Source: Clostridiales bacterium (GTDB taxonomy: Bacteria > Bacillota > Clostridia > Lachnospirales > Lachnospiraceae). From it: DNA of 64,000 nucleotides. Numbering within the stretch: position 1 is the first letter of the stretch; the number at the start of each line of letters is the position of its first letter. Location of the stretch: positions 1 to 64,000 of the forward strand of contig JAJQCD010000024.1 of the NCBI GenBank assembly GCA_021202925.1, in the 5' to 3' direction. The translations under genes and the position numbers were made by a program. Of this stretch, positions 1 through 8,190 are shown piece by piece. The notes beneath the pieces are model-generated. The model had not been told where the DNA came from, did not search any database, and saw only the letters and a list, made by a program, of their open reading frames with translations.

Positions 1-106
1 GGTAAGGGAAGAAGCGGATGAAATTCAATATGCAGTTTTGAAGGTATGTACAAAATTGGTTGCTTTATGCAATACTCAGACTGAGCAACCAGCTATGATA
101 TTATAT

Positions 107-179
107 TCCTCGATAGCTCAGTCGGTAGAGCACGCGGCTGTTAACCGCGCTGTCGTAGGTTCAAGTCCTACTCGGGGAG
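107..179 (+). tRNA. tRNA-Asn (GUU)
   Basis: A 73-nt cloverleaf. The 7-bp acceptor stem TCCTCGA/TCGGGGA contains one G-T pair, the anticodon loop reads CTGTTAA (anticodon GTT), and the T-arm carries GGTTCAAGTCC. The discriminator base is G and CCA is not encoded. It is the first of three closely spaced tRNA genes that end in one terminator, so they are probably one transcript. Confidence 0.97.
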
Positions 180-188
180 TTATTTTCA

Positions 189-260
189 GGCCCCATGGTC
201 AAGCGGTTAAGACATCGCCCTTTCACGGCGGTAACACGAGTTCAAATCTCGTTGGGGTCA
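189..260 (+). tRNA. tRNA-Glu (UUC)
   Basis: A 72-nt cloverleaf with acceptor stem GGCCCCA/TGGGGTC (one G-T pair), anticodon TTC in CTTTCAC, T-loop GTTCAAATC and discriminator A. It begins 9 nt after tRNA-Asn, in the same tRNA operon. Confidence 0.97.
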
Positions 261-277
261 CTCGTTATTATTTATAT

Positions 278-348
278 GGCGACATAGCCAAGTGGTAAGG
301 CGTGGGTCTGCAACACCCTGATCACCAGTTCAAATCTGGTTGTCGCCT
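278..348 (+). tRNA. tRNA-Cys (GCA)
   Basis: A 71-nt cloverleaf with acceptor stem GGCGACA/TGTCGCC, anticodon GCA in TCTGCAA, T-loop GTTCAAATC and discriminator T (U73, as expected for tRNA-Cys). It is the last gene of the tRNA cluster. Confidence 0.97.
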
Positions 349-351
349 CTG

Positions 352-381
352 AAGGAATCACAGAAATGTGGTTCCTTTTTT
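352..381 (+). terminator. Rho-independent terminator of the tRNA cluster
   Basis: An 11-bp stem (AAGGAATCACA with TGTGGTTCCTT, one G-T pair) closed by a GAAA tetraloop and followed by a run of T. It lies directly downstream of tRNA-Cys. Confidence 0.9.
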
Positions 382-450
382 CGGTTATTGTCATATAAAA
401 AATTATTGACGATTCATAAAATATAGTGTAGAAACCAACTTAATGTAGGC

Positions 451-687
451 GAGGATGATGTGCTGACGCTTCTGATTCATCTGGGGTATGTGGCATATGA
501 TGCGGCAGAGAAAGAAGGATATATCCCTAACCTGGAGGTTGCGGAAGCATTTCGTACCGCAGTGAAGGAAACGGACTGGAAAGCAGTGAATCAGGCTCTT
601 GCGAGGTCAGATGATTTGCTGAGAGCGACAATCCGAAAGGATAGTGATGCTGTCGCCGCAGCTCTGGAGGATATCCATTTATGTTGA
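451..687 (+). pseudogene. Fragment of an AAA-ATPase-like/PD-(D/E)XK nuclease family gene
   Basis: The reading frame from about 451 encodes DDVLTLLIHLGYVAYD, then PNLEVAEAFR, then LEDIH before a stop. This matches an internal piece of the intact protein at 45713-47302 (DDILTLLIHLGYLAYD, PNLEVAEAFRDAV, LEEIHEANFS). The ATPase half upstream and the nuclease half downstream are both absent, and the frame ends abruptly after the IH motif. Only about 78 codons remain of a roughly 530-codon gene. A GTG at 460 could start translation but has no convincing ribosome binding site. It is most simply a decayed remnant of a second copy of this multi-copy family. Confidence 0.8.
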
Positions 688-695
688 AAACACAA

Positions 696-728
696 GGGAA
701 TGAAACCGTATATTCCGATTTCATTCCC
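696..728. terminator. Stem-loop, probable terminator of the minus-strand PTS operon
   Basis: A perfect 10-bp stem (GGGAATGAAA with TTTCATTCCC) around a 13-nt loop. Read on the minus strand it lies 70 nt past the stop of the SorC-type regulator and is followed by TTGTGTTTT, a weak U-rich tail. On the plus strand it follows the pseudogene fragment without a T-run. Confidence 0.45.
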
Positions 729-795
729 CTTGCGTATGATCCCGATCGAATCTGAAGTTATTTTGCAATTAATGTAGCGCCGGATTCGTGAACCG

Positions 796-1737
796 TCAAA
801 CCATTTCCGTATCCAGATATTCTGCTATTACCAGATCTGTAATCAGAACGTCGATAAAACCGCCTTTTAATGCTGCTTTCGTAGTTTTCTTTTTTTCTTC
901 ACTTTCTACCACGCAAATTTTTCCGGGTATGGCTTTCAGCTGTGATGGGTTGATAGAGATGCAACGATCAGTAATATTTTTGCAACAGACCTCGGCAGCC
1001 TCGTTTAAAAAAGTGAGTGAAACTACATCACAGATTGCGCCCGCCTTCTTTAGATCTTCCAGATCGTCTTCTGAAATATAGCCGGATTTGCTAATGCTGC
1101 TGTCCTGAACCACTGGATTACCCAGACTGAACACCGCGTAATCCGCGTTTGCAGAACAATCCAGCACATCTTTAATCTGTCCATCACGGATTAAAATATT
1201 CTTTTCCCCTTTATCTGCAACCAGAGCAGGGGCATTCAATGAAAGTGATTTTCCTCCTGTCTTTTTGGCAAAATTTGCCGCAATCATTGTCGCATGCATA
1301 TCCAGTTCACTTTGCCCGTGTCCGCCGATAATCGGGGAGAAAATGAGATTCCTGCTGTTTATCGAATGAATATATTGCGGGATCTGACGGATCGTAGTTC
1401 CCCAACCTACAGCGATAGTTGCATCCTTTTTCAGGCAAAGTTCCAGATAATATGCCGCCGCCGCTGCTACCTGTTCCTTTGCTGCAGCTCCAAGAGAGGT
1501 ATCCACGATAACCACATCCTTTAGCTGATACTTTTGGCAAATTCGTTTTTCCAGTTCCAGATAGATCCCTGCGTAATTGATTGCTATATGTACAATCCCC
1601 TCATCTTTTGCCTTCTGTAACAGCCTGGACACCTTCATTCTGGATACATTTACCCGTTCTGCAATTTGTTGCTGCGTCATGTCATCCTCATAATACATTT
1701 TACTGACCTGTACCAGCATTCTACGATTCATATCCAT
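796..1737 (-). CDS. SorC/DeoR-type sugar-responsive transcriptional regulator
   Basis: This is a 313-aa protein with an N-terminal helix-turn-helix at about residues 20-41 (MTQQQIAERVNVSRMKVSRL). The rest is a sugar-phosphate binding domain of the SorC type, with GWGTT near the middle. Length and domain order are typical of the SorC family. Start ATG 1737 is preceded by AGAGGTG at good spacing. It is the last gene of the minus-strand PTS operon and so most likely controls it, with a phosphorylated sugar or polyol as inducer. The three TGTTCA/TGAACA palindromes at 7303-7335 and 8191-8208 are the obvious candidate operators. Family assignment is firm; effector and targets are inferred. Confidence 0.88.
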   Translation of the reverse strand: MDMNRRMLVQVSKMYYEDDMTQQQIAERVNVSRMKVSRLLQKAKDEGIVHIAINYAGIYLELEKRICQKYQLKDVVIVDTSLGAAAKEQVAAAAAYYLELCLKKDATIAVGWGTTIRQIPQYIHSINSRNLIFSPIIGGHGQSELDMHATMIAANFAKKTGGKSLSLNAPALVADKGEKNILIRDGQIKDVLDCSANADYAVFSLGNPVVQDSSISKSGYISEDDLEDLKKAGAICDVVSLTFLNEAAEVCCKNITDRCISINPSQLKAIPGKICVVESEEKKKTTKAALKGGFIDVLITDLVIAEYLDTEMV

Positions 1738-1782
1738 AACTATGCACCTCTGTCCCCTGAACGTAATCTGGGGATTTTTGCT

Positions 1783-3075
1783 TTACTGGATTACAATATC
1801 ATAGAAATCGTAAAATTTCAATATTCTTGCGAAGGTAAGGCGATTTTTAATATATGGAGACAGCTGCACAGATGGAGTTTTTAATGCTGACGATAGCCCA
1901 ATATTTTCTATGCTGATTTTTCCATGCACAATTTTTAACAGTTCTTCAAGTTCCTCACGCGGCGGAATTGTTTCGATCAGCTGAATAATTGATGCAGTCT
2001 TCGCCTCCAGGCGTGCAGGGTCAATCGCCGTCAGTGGATTCGGTGTATTTGTTTCCATGATCCGGGTTCGCAAATCCGGATTTTCAAACGCTTTTTCAAT
2101 TAATCCGGTTTCCACTTCCACATGGCTGCTGATTTTAAAATCGCCATTCTTTAAATAGGATAACGCTTTATGGTAGATGTCGCTCACGAGCAGAAGACCG
2201 ACACCTACTTTTTCTCCATGATACGCATCAACAGGATCATGGATGACAGCCATTTCCCAGAAATGAGCCAGTTGATGCTCTGCACCGGAAGCAGGGCGGG
2301 ACTGATTGGCCATCTGCATTGCCAGACCAGACAAAAGCAAACCATACATCAGTTTTTCGTAAGCATCAATTTCACCTCGCTCAAGGCCGGCCAGTGATTG
2401 CTTCAGATTCTCCAACGCGGTGTATTCCATGTCACAGATTCGCTGACAGATGTATTCGCCAGTCAGCAGATGTGCGATCCGCCAGTCTGCCAATGCTGTG
2501 TATTTTCCGAGAAGATCGCCAACCCCGGAAGCAGTCAGGCGCATGGGCGCTGCCGCAAGAATATTACTGTCTGCAACGACGAGAATTGGCGCGACTGCCT
2601 GCATGCTGTTTTTGAATCCATACCATGACATGGCCGCGGTAGTGGACACAAAGCCATCCACGCTGGCTGCTGTCGGTATGGAGATAAATGGAATTCTTTT
2701 CTGATAGGCAAGATATCTCGTCAGGTCATGGATCGTTCCGGACCCTACAGCCAGAAGGCAATCGACTTCCCCCACTCCGTCCAGTCCACATGCTGTTTTT
2801 CCCACACCGATTTCGTCAGCATGAAGGCCTTCCGATTTCAATTGCACAACCGGTATCCCGCCAAGCATTTTCTCAACCTGCCGTCCTGCAGCCTCGTATG
2901 TGTTCTCATCGCAGATTACTGCAAATTTATGATATTTTGCATATCGTTCGTTTTTTAATATTTCCGGAAGCCTTTTTAACGCTCCTGCTTCCAGGTAAAT
3001 CTCCTCCACGGCAAGCTGATGTGATTTCCCACAGATGCACTCCCCACGAAATAGACTCATATCCAATTTCTGCAT
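1783..3075 (-). CDS. sn-glycerol-1-phosphate dehydrogenase-like (EgsA/AraM family)
   Basis: This 430-aa protein belongs to the iron/zinc-dependent alcohol dehydrogenase fold. Residues 110-142 hold the NAD-binding VGSGTIHD segment and IPTAASVDGF, both typical of glycerol-1-phosphate dehydrogenase (EgsA, B. subtilis AraM). Family members interconvert dihydroxyacetone phosphate and sn-glycerol-1-phosphate with NAD(P)H. In this PTS operon it may instead oxidise an imported polyol phosphate. Candidate metal ligands include the His residues in EHQLAHFWE and DAYHGEKVG. Start ATG 3075 follows GAGGAG. It lies between the IIA gene and the regulator. The family is clear; the true substrate is not. Confidence 0.85.
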   Translation of the reverse strand: MQKLDMSLFRGECICGKSHQLAVEEIYLEAGALKRLPEILKNERYAKYHKFAVICDENTYEAAGRQVEKMLGGIPVVQLKSEGLHADEIGVGKTACGLDGVGEVDCLLAVGSGTIHDLTRYLAYQKRIPFISIPTAASVDGFVSTTAAMSWYGFKNSMQAVAPILVVADSNILAAAPMRLTASGVGDLLGKYTALADWRIAHLLTGEYICQRICDMEYTALENLKQSLAGLERGEIDAYEKLMYGLLLSGLAMQMANQSRPASGAEHQLAHFWEMAVIHDPVDAYHGEKVGVGLLLVSDIYHKALSYLKNGDFKISSHVEVETGLIEKAFENPDLRTRIMETNTPNPLTAIDPARLEAKTASIIQLIETIPPREELEELLKIVHGKISIENIGLSSALKTPSVQLSPYIKNRLTFARILKFYDFYDIVIQ

Positions 3076-3107
3076 TTTTTACTCCTCGCCTGAAGTCTGT
3101 CCACTGG

Positions 3108-3584
3108 TTACTGATTTTTCATATCCTTTGCAAAAAAATCATTCAGATACGCTGCGATTTCCTCTCGTGAATCCATTTGCTTTAACCGTTCCATGCCCTC
3201 ATAATTTTGAATCAGTCTTGCAAGGGTTGCAAGTACTTCAACCTGTCCCTCCACATTTTTTATTCCGAGGACAAATGCCATCTCTGCGTCTACTTCAACC
3301 TCCGGCATTCCAATATGAAGAAAACGAATCGGTTTTTTCAGGCGGACAAAAGATATACTGGTCTTTTCCACATAAATCGCATCCGTATGAGGAATCGCGA
3401 TCTGATGCGTTTCTGTTTTCAATCCGGTCGGGAATACCGCCTCTCTTTTTATCAGACCCTGACTAAATTCCTTCTTTACCAGACCTTTTTCATACAAACG
3501 TTCACCCATTGTCTCAAAAAACTGCGTTTGTGTCTCATATTCTTCATCCAGCCATATAAGCTCTTTTGAAAAAATCTGTTCCAT
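3108..3584 (-). CDS. PTS sugar transporter subunit IIA (galactitol/fructose type)
   Basis: A 158-aa cytoplasmic PTS_EIIA_2 domain. The phosphorylated histidine is most likely His66 in AIPHTD, with His60 nearby, as in GatA/FruA-type IIA proteins. It would accept phosphate from HPr and pass it to a IIB subunit. Start ATG 3584 is preceded by AAGGAG. The substrate cannot be read from the sequence. Its partners are the IIC at 4793-6049 and the Cys-containing IIB at 6995-7288; a Cys-less IIB-like protein is encoded immediately upstream. Confidence 0.9.
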   Translation of the reverse strand: MEQIFSKELIWLDEEYETQTQFFETMGERLYEKGLVKKEFSQGLIKREAVFPTGLKTETHQIAIPHTDAIYVEKTSISFVRLKKPIRFLHIGMPEVEVDAEMAFVLGIKNVEGQVEVLATLARLIQNYEGMERLKQMDSREEIAAYLNDFFAKDMKNQ

Positions 3585-3630
3585 ATTGCCCTTCTCCTTC
3601 CTGATTCATTTGTTAAAATCTTAATATTAA

Positions 3631-3672
3631 GAGGCGGCAGACACCCATCTTCCGATGCGGCACTGCCGTCTC
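3631..3672 (-). other. Intercistronic stem-loop between the IIB-like and IIA genes
   Basis: GAGGCGGCAG and CTGCCGTCTC form a 10-bp stem (one G-T pair) in the 150-nt gap between the two genes. On the minus strand it is followed by TTAATATTAAG, not a clean T-run. It may be an mRNA processing or stability element, or a weak attenuator. Confidence 0.35.
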
Positions 3673-3736
3673 CTGAGATTGCGGTAAGTTTCCGGATTTT
3701 TTTCAAACTCTGTCTGAAAAAATCCGACAAACGGTC

Positions 3737-4030
3737 TTAACCAGCCAGTTCGCTGATCTTCTTGTACAGTTCGTCCGTTCCCATCCAGGGGTACATCAGT
3801 CCCAGTCCCTGAATGACGGGCAGCGATGTACTGAGATTCTTGGTACTGACATTGACAACCACATCGTGATCCTTTTCGTAGCCAGACAGATCAGTAACTT
3901 CAAACAGATTGACAGCATCAATTTTTGCGTCGATTTTTCTCTCCTTCAGCGCCTTCTGCAGCGCCTGGACTACCTTCTCCGCCTTGTCCTGTTTCATCCC
4001 ACCCGCAAGCAGAATAGAAATACCGGCCAT
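3737..4030 (-). CDS. Cys-less PTS IIB-like protein
   Basis: A 97-aa protein, the same length as the second IIB of this operon. It keeps the galactitol-type IIB layout: an N-terminal beta strand, a helix, then NVSTKNLSTSLPVIQG and a C-terminal LYKKI helix. The position of the phosphorylated cysteine is different. The true IIB reads LVACGSGIATST with Cys10, whereas this one reads LLAGGMKQDKAE with Gly10, and the protein has no Cys. It should therefore be unable to carry phosphate through the usual residue. Start ATG 4030 has AAGGAG upstream; a longer frame to 4141 only overlaps deoC. It may be a regulatory or structural partner. The fold is inferred by eye. Confidence 0.7.
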   Translation of the reverse strand: MAGISILLAGGMKQDKAEKVVQALQKALKERKIDAKIDAVNLFEVTDLSGYEKDHDVVVNVSTKNLSTSLPVIQGLGLMYPWMGTDELYKKISELAG

Positions 4031-4043
4031 AAACTCACGCTCC

Positions 4044-4694
4044 TTAAAATTCTGCCGCGATCGCTTTTGTTCTGCTGACGCCAACTCGATCCGCACCAGC
4101 GGCAACCAGCGCTTCCACATCCGCACGGGTATGGATTCCACCTGCGGCCTTTACCCTTACTTTTGAGGATACGCTTGCACGCATCAGCTTGATGTTCTCG
4201 ACCGTCGCGCCCTCCGGAGCAAATCCGGTAGATGTCTTTACAAATGCGGCGCCAGCCTTCTCAACGAGTTCGCATCCCTTGACGATTTCTTCTTTGGTCA
4301 GGAACGCCGTCTCAAGGATTACCTTCACAATACCGGGAGTCGCATCAACAACTGCCTTGATATCTTCATAAACATCATCATACTCGCCGTTCTTCAGTGC
4401 GCCGATATCAATAACCATATCCAGCTCGACCGCACCTCTCGCGTAAGCGTCCTTGGCCTCTGCAACCTTCGTGAAGGTGGTGTGTGCGCCTGACGGGAAA
4501 CCAATCACGGTACCGATTTTTACATCAGAACCTTCCAGCACCTCTTTTGCCATATCCAGATTGCAGGGGTTGATGCAAACCGATGCACAGTGATTTTCCT
4601 TTGCGTACTGCAGACCATCCATGATTTCTGCTTTGGTTAAATTGGGCTTTAACAGAGAGTGATCGTTCATTGATAAAAATTCCTGCTTTGTCAT
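4044..4694 (-). CDS. deoC: Deoxyribose-phosphate aldolase
   Basis: A 216-aa class I aldolase of the DeoC family. It cleaves 2-deoxy-D-ribose 5-phosphate to glyceraldehyde 3-phosphate and acetaldehyde. The Schiff-base lysine is Lys153 in FVKTSTGF, with the second active-site lysine Lys182 in RVKAAGGI and Asp92 in ELDMVIDIG. Length is normal. Start ATG 4694 follows AAGGAG. No deoxynucleoside genes are nearby; it sits inside a PTS operon, so a 2-deoxy sugar (or a related sugar phosphate after oxidation) is a plausible substrate source. DeoC-like aldolases of other specificity cannot be excluded. Confidence 0.92.
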   Translation of the reverse strand: MTKQEFLSMNDHSLLKPNLTKAEIMDGLQYAKENHCASVCINPCNLDMAKEVLEGSDVKIGTVIGFPSGAHTTFTKVAEAKDAYARGAVELDMVIDIGALKNGEYDDVYEDIKAVVDATPGIVKVILETAFLTKEEIVKGCELVEKAGAAFVKTSTGFAPEGATVENIKLMRASVSSKVRVKAAGGIHTRADVEALVAAGADRVGVSRTKAIAAEF

Positions 4695-4792
4695 AATTAT
4701 TTTTCTCCTTTTTTTCTTATGATTTATTTATTTATTTAACGGACATGGCGTCAATTTTCCTCCCTGGAGTCAACGCCTTAACCGTCATCTGC

Positions 4793-6049
4793 TTAAAATG
4801 CGCCGCCAATCAGTCGACCTGCCTGGATAAACAGCCAGCTCAGAAGGTTTGCGCGGTCAAGGTTACCAATCAAAGTAGCTCCGGACGGAATCGTAACGCC
4901 CGCAGCAACTGCCAGCGGTGTTTCGATCTCGCCAAGGGTAGAAGCCATCAGCAGCACACAGGCCATAACGACCGTACCAATAATCAGAGAGCGAAAAATG
5001 TTTCTCTTGGACATTGCCGTAAACAGACAGACAATGTACGGGATAACGGCGAGATCCGCTAACGGCAGGATACGGTTACCCGGGATGATAACAGCCAGAA
5101 TCAGGGTAATCGGCACGAGTACCAGGCCAACAGCGATAACAGACGGCTCACCCAGAGAAACTGCTGCATCCAGGCCGATGTAAACTTCTTTGCCTTCGAA
5201 CCGCTTGCTCATGAAGTTCTGCGCTGCCTCAGAGATTGGCATCAGGCCTTCCATCAGGCAGGCAACCATTTTTGGCATCAAATACATAACTGCGGCAAGA
5301 CCGATACCAGTCTGCAGGATAACTTCCGGTTCTGAACCGGCAAGAATGGCCAGGATAATACCGATAATCAATCCCATCATCATCGGTTCGCCGAAGATAC
5401 CAAATTTCTTCCTCAGCCAGTCTGCGTCGATCTCTACCTTATTGATCCCGGGAATACGGTCAAGAATCCACATCATCACATACACGATTGGCAGGCAGCC
5501 CAGGGCTGTCAGATGCGGGAACGAGATACCTGGCATATCGAAGTACTTTTCTATGTACGGCTGTGTGAAATCTGCCAGAACCAGGGCAAGTGCGGAAATT
5601 AACGCACCGGCAACAATACCGATCACAATGCTGTCTGTAACCACGGAAACCGCAGCACCGACAAACGCGAACTGCCAGTAGTTCCAGATGTCAACGTTCA
5701 TCGTCTTTGTCAGGTTTAGCGCCAGAAGCACTACGTTGACCAGAAGGCATACCGGAATCATCAGGCCGGCTGCGCTCCATGCCCATGTAATGGAGGACAT
5801 GGCCGGCCAGCCAATATCAATGATGTCCATGTTCAGATTCATGCGTTCCGCCATCTGCTGAGCTACCGGGCTCAGCTGGGTTGACAGCAGGCCCGTCACC
5901 AGGTTGATACCAGTGAAGCCGATACCAATGGTAATGCCAGCCTTGAAAGACTTCGAAACTCCGGCCTGCATGATAATTCCCAATATAAAGATGATAATCG
6001 GCAGCATTACCGTTGCGCCGCAATTTAAAATAAAGTTTATGATAAACAT
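4793..6049 (-). CDS. PTS sugar transporter subunit IIC (galactitol family)
   Basis: A 418-aa polytopic membrane permease of the EIIC-GAT family. It begins with a hydrophobic helix (LPIIIFILGIIMQAGV), then GITIGIGFTGINLV, and later ISEAAQNFM and GLDAAVSLGEPSVIA, which are typical GatC-like segments. It moves the sugar across the membrane while IIB phosphorylates it. The ATG at 6049 is chosen over an in-frame TTG at 6055 because GAGGGGG lies 7 nt before the ATG and only 1 nt before the TTG. The family is clear; the substrate is unknown. Confidence 0.9.
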   Translation of the reverse strand: MFIINFILNCGATVMLPIIIFILGIIMQAGVSKSFKAGITIGIGFTGINLVTGLLSTQLSPVAQQMAERMNLNMDIIDIGWPAMSSITWAWSAAGLMIPVCLLVNVVLLALNLTKTMNVDIWNYWQFAFVGAAVSVVTDSIVIGIVAGALISALALVLADFTQPYIEKYFDMPGISFPHLTALGCLPIVYVMMWILDRIPGINKVEIDADWLRKKFGIFGEPMMMGLIIGIILAILAGSEPEVILQTGIGLAAVMYLMPKMVACLMEGLMPISEAAQNFMSKRFEGKEVYIGLDAAVSLGEPSVIAVGLVLVPITLILAVIIPGNRILPLADLAVIPYIVCLFTAMSKRNIFRSLIIGTVVMACVLLMASTLGEIETPLAVAAGVTIPSGATLIGNLDRANLLSWLFIQAGRLIGGAF

Positions 6050-6078
6050 TTGCAATCCCCCTCGTATCCCATTTGTTG

Positions 6079-6972
6079 TTACGGCACTTTATGCCCCTTT
6101 ACCGCGGTCCAGATCATGAACCATTCTTCTGCAGTCAGACGATATTTCAGCGCTTTTACTGGTCTTGACGCAAGCTTGATTTCACCGGAACCGGTAATCG
6201 GAATCAATCCGGCCGGATGAGAGAACAGCCAGGCGAAAGCAACTTCGTCAATGTCTTCCGCACCAATCTCTTCACGTATAATCTCCAGGGTCTCCCGCAG
6301 ATTCTTTTCCGTCTCTCCCTCACCAGTGAAAATCCGGCCACCTGCAAGCGGCGACCACAGCATCGGGTGAATTCTCTCCTCCATGCACATGTTAATCACG
6401 CCGTTTTCCAGATTATCCATCCGCAGGCAGGACAGTTCAACCTGATCGGTAATCAGCGGTACATTCAGATATGACTTCAATAACCGGAACTCATCCGGAA
6501 GGAAATTCGAAACACCAAAAGTCCTCACTTTGCCTTCTTTATACAGTTCATCGAACGCCTGGCTGATCTCAGCCGGATCCGCAAACGGACTGGGACGATG
6601 CAAAAGCAGCGTGTCGATATGGTCTGTTCCCATATATCGGAGTGATTTCTCGACCTGACCTTTGATATGCTCCACGCTGTAATCATAATACTTTACTCTG
6701 GCAGTCTCGGATTTATAGACAATACCGCACTTTGTAACGATCTGCATCCGGTTTCTCAGATCCGGTCTTTTTTTGATTGCTTCGCCAAATTTCTCTTCCA
6801 CGGTGTAGTTTCCGTAGATATCCGCATGATCCATGGTCGTAATACCGATGTCCATGCACTCCTCCAGATAGCGGATCAGCTCGTCCGTTGTCAGATTCCA
6901 GTCCAGCAGCCGCCAGAATCCGAGAACGACCCGAGAAAAATCAAGACCTTCTGCCATTTTCATATATTCCAT
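6079..6972 (-). CDS. Aldo/keto reductase (YdhF-like)
   Basis: A 297-aa TIM-barrel NAD(P)H-dependent oxidoreductase. The catalytic tetrad is visible as Asp48 and Tyr53 (DHADIYGNY), Lys81 (VTKCGI) and His125 (LLLHRPSPF). TFGVSNF and the late ITGSGE segment fit the COG4989/YdhF group. Start ATG 6972 has AGGAGG upstream; a longer frame to 7005 overlaps the IIB stop. Within this operon it could reduce an aldehyde product (for example the acetaldehyde expected from DeoC) or a sugar carbonyl. That role is inference. Confidence 0.88.
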   Translation of the reverse strand: MEYMKMAEGLDFSRVVLGFWRLLDWNLTTDELIRYLEECMDIGITTMDHADIYGNYTVEEKFGEAIKKRPDLRNRMQIVTKCGIVYKSETARVKYYDYSVEHIKGQVEKSLRYMGTDHIDTLLLHRPSPFADPAEISQAFDELYKEGKVRTFGVSNFLPDEFRLLKSYLNVPLITDQVELSCLRMDNLENGVINMCMEERIHPMLWSPLAGGRIFTGEGETEKNLRETLEIIREEIGAEDIDEVAFAWLFSHPAGLIPITGSGEIKLASRPVKALKYRLTAEEWFMIWTAVKGHKVP

Positions 6973-6994
6973 GATTTCCTGTCCTCCTTGCACT

Positions 6995-7288
6995 CTACTT
7001 TTCAAGACTTCCCATAATTTCCAGTATCTTTTTGTCTGTCGCTGCAGCGTTGACTCCGGTCAGATAATTGATCGCGAACACAGACGGGGTCGTGACACTG
7101 CTTGGTACTCTGGTACTGGAAACGATCAGATCGTAATCCCTTGCTCTGCTTTCTACCTCAGTGATTTTAACCTGCGTTACCGTCACGGTATATCCGTTTT
7201 CCTGACACAGGTTTTTAACTCTGTTCGCGATTACCGTACTGGTTGCAATGCCGCTTCCACACGCTACCAAAATTCTATACGTTTTCAT
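6995..7288 (-). CDS. PTS sugar transporter subunit IIB (galactitol type)
   Basis: A 97-aa IIB domain with the phosphocysteine Cys10 in LVACGSGIATST, followed by YDLIVSSTRV and FAINYLTG. It receives phosphate from IIA and phosphorylates the substrate bound to IIC. Start ATG 7288 is chosen because AAGGAG lies 7 nt upstream; an in-frame ATG at 7309 would lie inside an operator. The promoter and two operator palindromes are just upstream, so this gene can begin its own transcript as well as being read from the PHP gene. Confidence 0.92.
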   Translation of the reverse strand: MKTYRILVACGSGIATSTVIANRVKNLCQENGYTVTVTQVKITEVESRARDYDLIVSSTRVPSSVTTPSVFAINYLTGVNAAATDKKILEIMGSLEK

Positions 7289-7302
7289 GGCTTTCTCCTT
7301 TC

Positions 7303-7335
7303 TGTTCATTTGAACATGTTATGTTCTTATGAACA
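7303..7335. promoter_or_regulatory. Tandem operators for the PTS operon regulator
   Basis: Two 14-bp palindromes, TGTTCATTTGAACA (7303-7316) and TGTTCTTATGAACA (7322-7335), with centres 19 bp apart. They lie between the -10 box and the start of the IIB gene, where a bound repressor would block transcription. A third copy lies upstream of the PHP gene. The SorC-type regulator of the operon is the likely ligand. Confidence 0.7.
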
Positions 7336-7363
7336 CTCTACACCATTTCCATGTTTCTGTCAA
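7335..7363 (-). promoter_or_regulatory. Promoter upstream of the IIB gene
   Basis: On the minus strand, TTGACA (7363-7358), a 17-bp spacer, then TAGAGT (7340-7335). The -35 overlaps the stop codon of the PHP gene and the -10 abuts the second operator palindrome. Confidence 0.7.
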
Positions 7364-8151
7364 TACTGTTTCATAAAATCAGCAATTTCTCTAATAATTG
7401 TTGCATTATTTTGTGCATTTTTACTGTTTTTTGCTTTCATATTCTTTAAATATGTTTTTATCTTCTCTGCATCCGTAGTTAAAATCAGTTCTTCGGGAAA
7501 TTTACAGTAATTTACCAATTCCTCAATATAGCAAAAATTTCCGGCATCCGTATCCACATGAGCGTCGCTCCCCGTCGTGATTGGTTGTTCATACTGTTTG
7601 CATAAATCCAATATTGTCAGCGCGTTTTTTCTGGCGTTCAGGCGGAAACTGGCCGGAGAGAGCGAGGCGTTATTCAGTTCCAATAGCTTCCCGGTTTCCT
7701 TTGCTGTTTTTACAATCGTCTCATAATCTACCGGGAATTTTCCATCATCAGGATGTCCGAGAATATGAATATGCGGATTTTTCAGCGCATTCACATAAGC
7801 TGTGGTATTTTCTTTTTCGGAATGCTCCATCGAATAACATTGCTCATGGAGACTTGCAATCACGATGTCCAGTTTTTCATATACTTTTTCCGGAAGATCC
7901 ACTGTTCCTTCCGGATTCAGGATATTGAGTTCAACTCCAAACAGCAGTTCGACTCCTTCCATTTCTCGTGGAATCACATCTAAATTCAAAAAATAATACA
8001 CACCGCAGGACCAGCGCATCTTTGGTCCGTGTTCGGTCAATGCCTGCAGCCGCAATCCTCTTGCCTTTGCGGCTTTCGCCATCTCCCGGATCGTACTGTA
8101 CGCATGGCCGCTTACCAGTGTATGCGCATGCGTGTCTGCATAAAATTTCAT
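7360..8151 (-). CDS. PHP-domain phosphatase (YcdX-like)
   Basis: A 263-aa PHP-family metal-dependent hydrolase. Metal-binding motifs are DTHAHT near the N-terminus, LTEHG, the Glu of GVELN, SLHEQ, GHPDDG and GSDAHV near the C-terminus. This is the arrangement of YcdX/histidinol-phosphatase-like phosphoesterases that use three divalent metals. Start ATG 8151 has GGAGG at good spacing. As first gene of the PTS operon it may remove phosphate from a sugar phosphate that would otherwise build up; no substrate can be read from the sequence. Confidence 0.87.
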   Translation of the reverse strand: MKFYADTHAHTLVSGHAYSTIREMAKAAKARGLRLQALTEHGPKMRWSCGVYYFLNLDVIPREMEGVELLFGVELNILNPEGTVDLPEKVYEKLDIVIASLHEQCYSMEHSEKENTTAYVNALKNPHIHILGHPDDGKFPVDYETIVKTAKETGKLLELNNASLSPASFRLNARKNALTILDLCKQYEQPITTGSDAHVDTDAGNFCYIEELVNYCKFPEELILTTDAEKIKTYLKNMKAKNSKNAQNNATIIREIADFMKQY

Positions 8152-8190
8152 TTTCCACCTCCAAAATTTTCACAAGATAGCACATCAGAT

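Noticed and set aside
4031-4141. N-terminal extension of the Cys-less IIB-like protein to 4141
   Set aside because: The extension overlaps deoC in another frame, while AAGGAG and ATG 4030 give a 97-aa protein of the same length as its paralogue.
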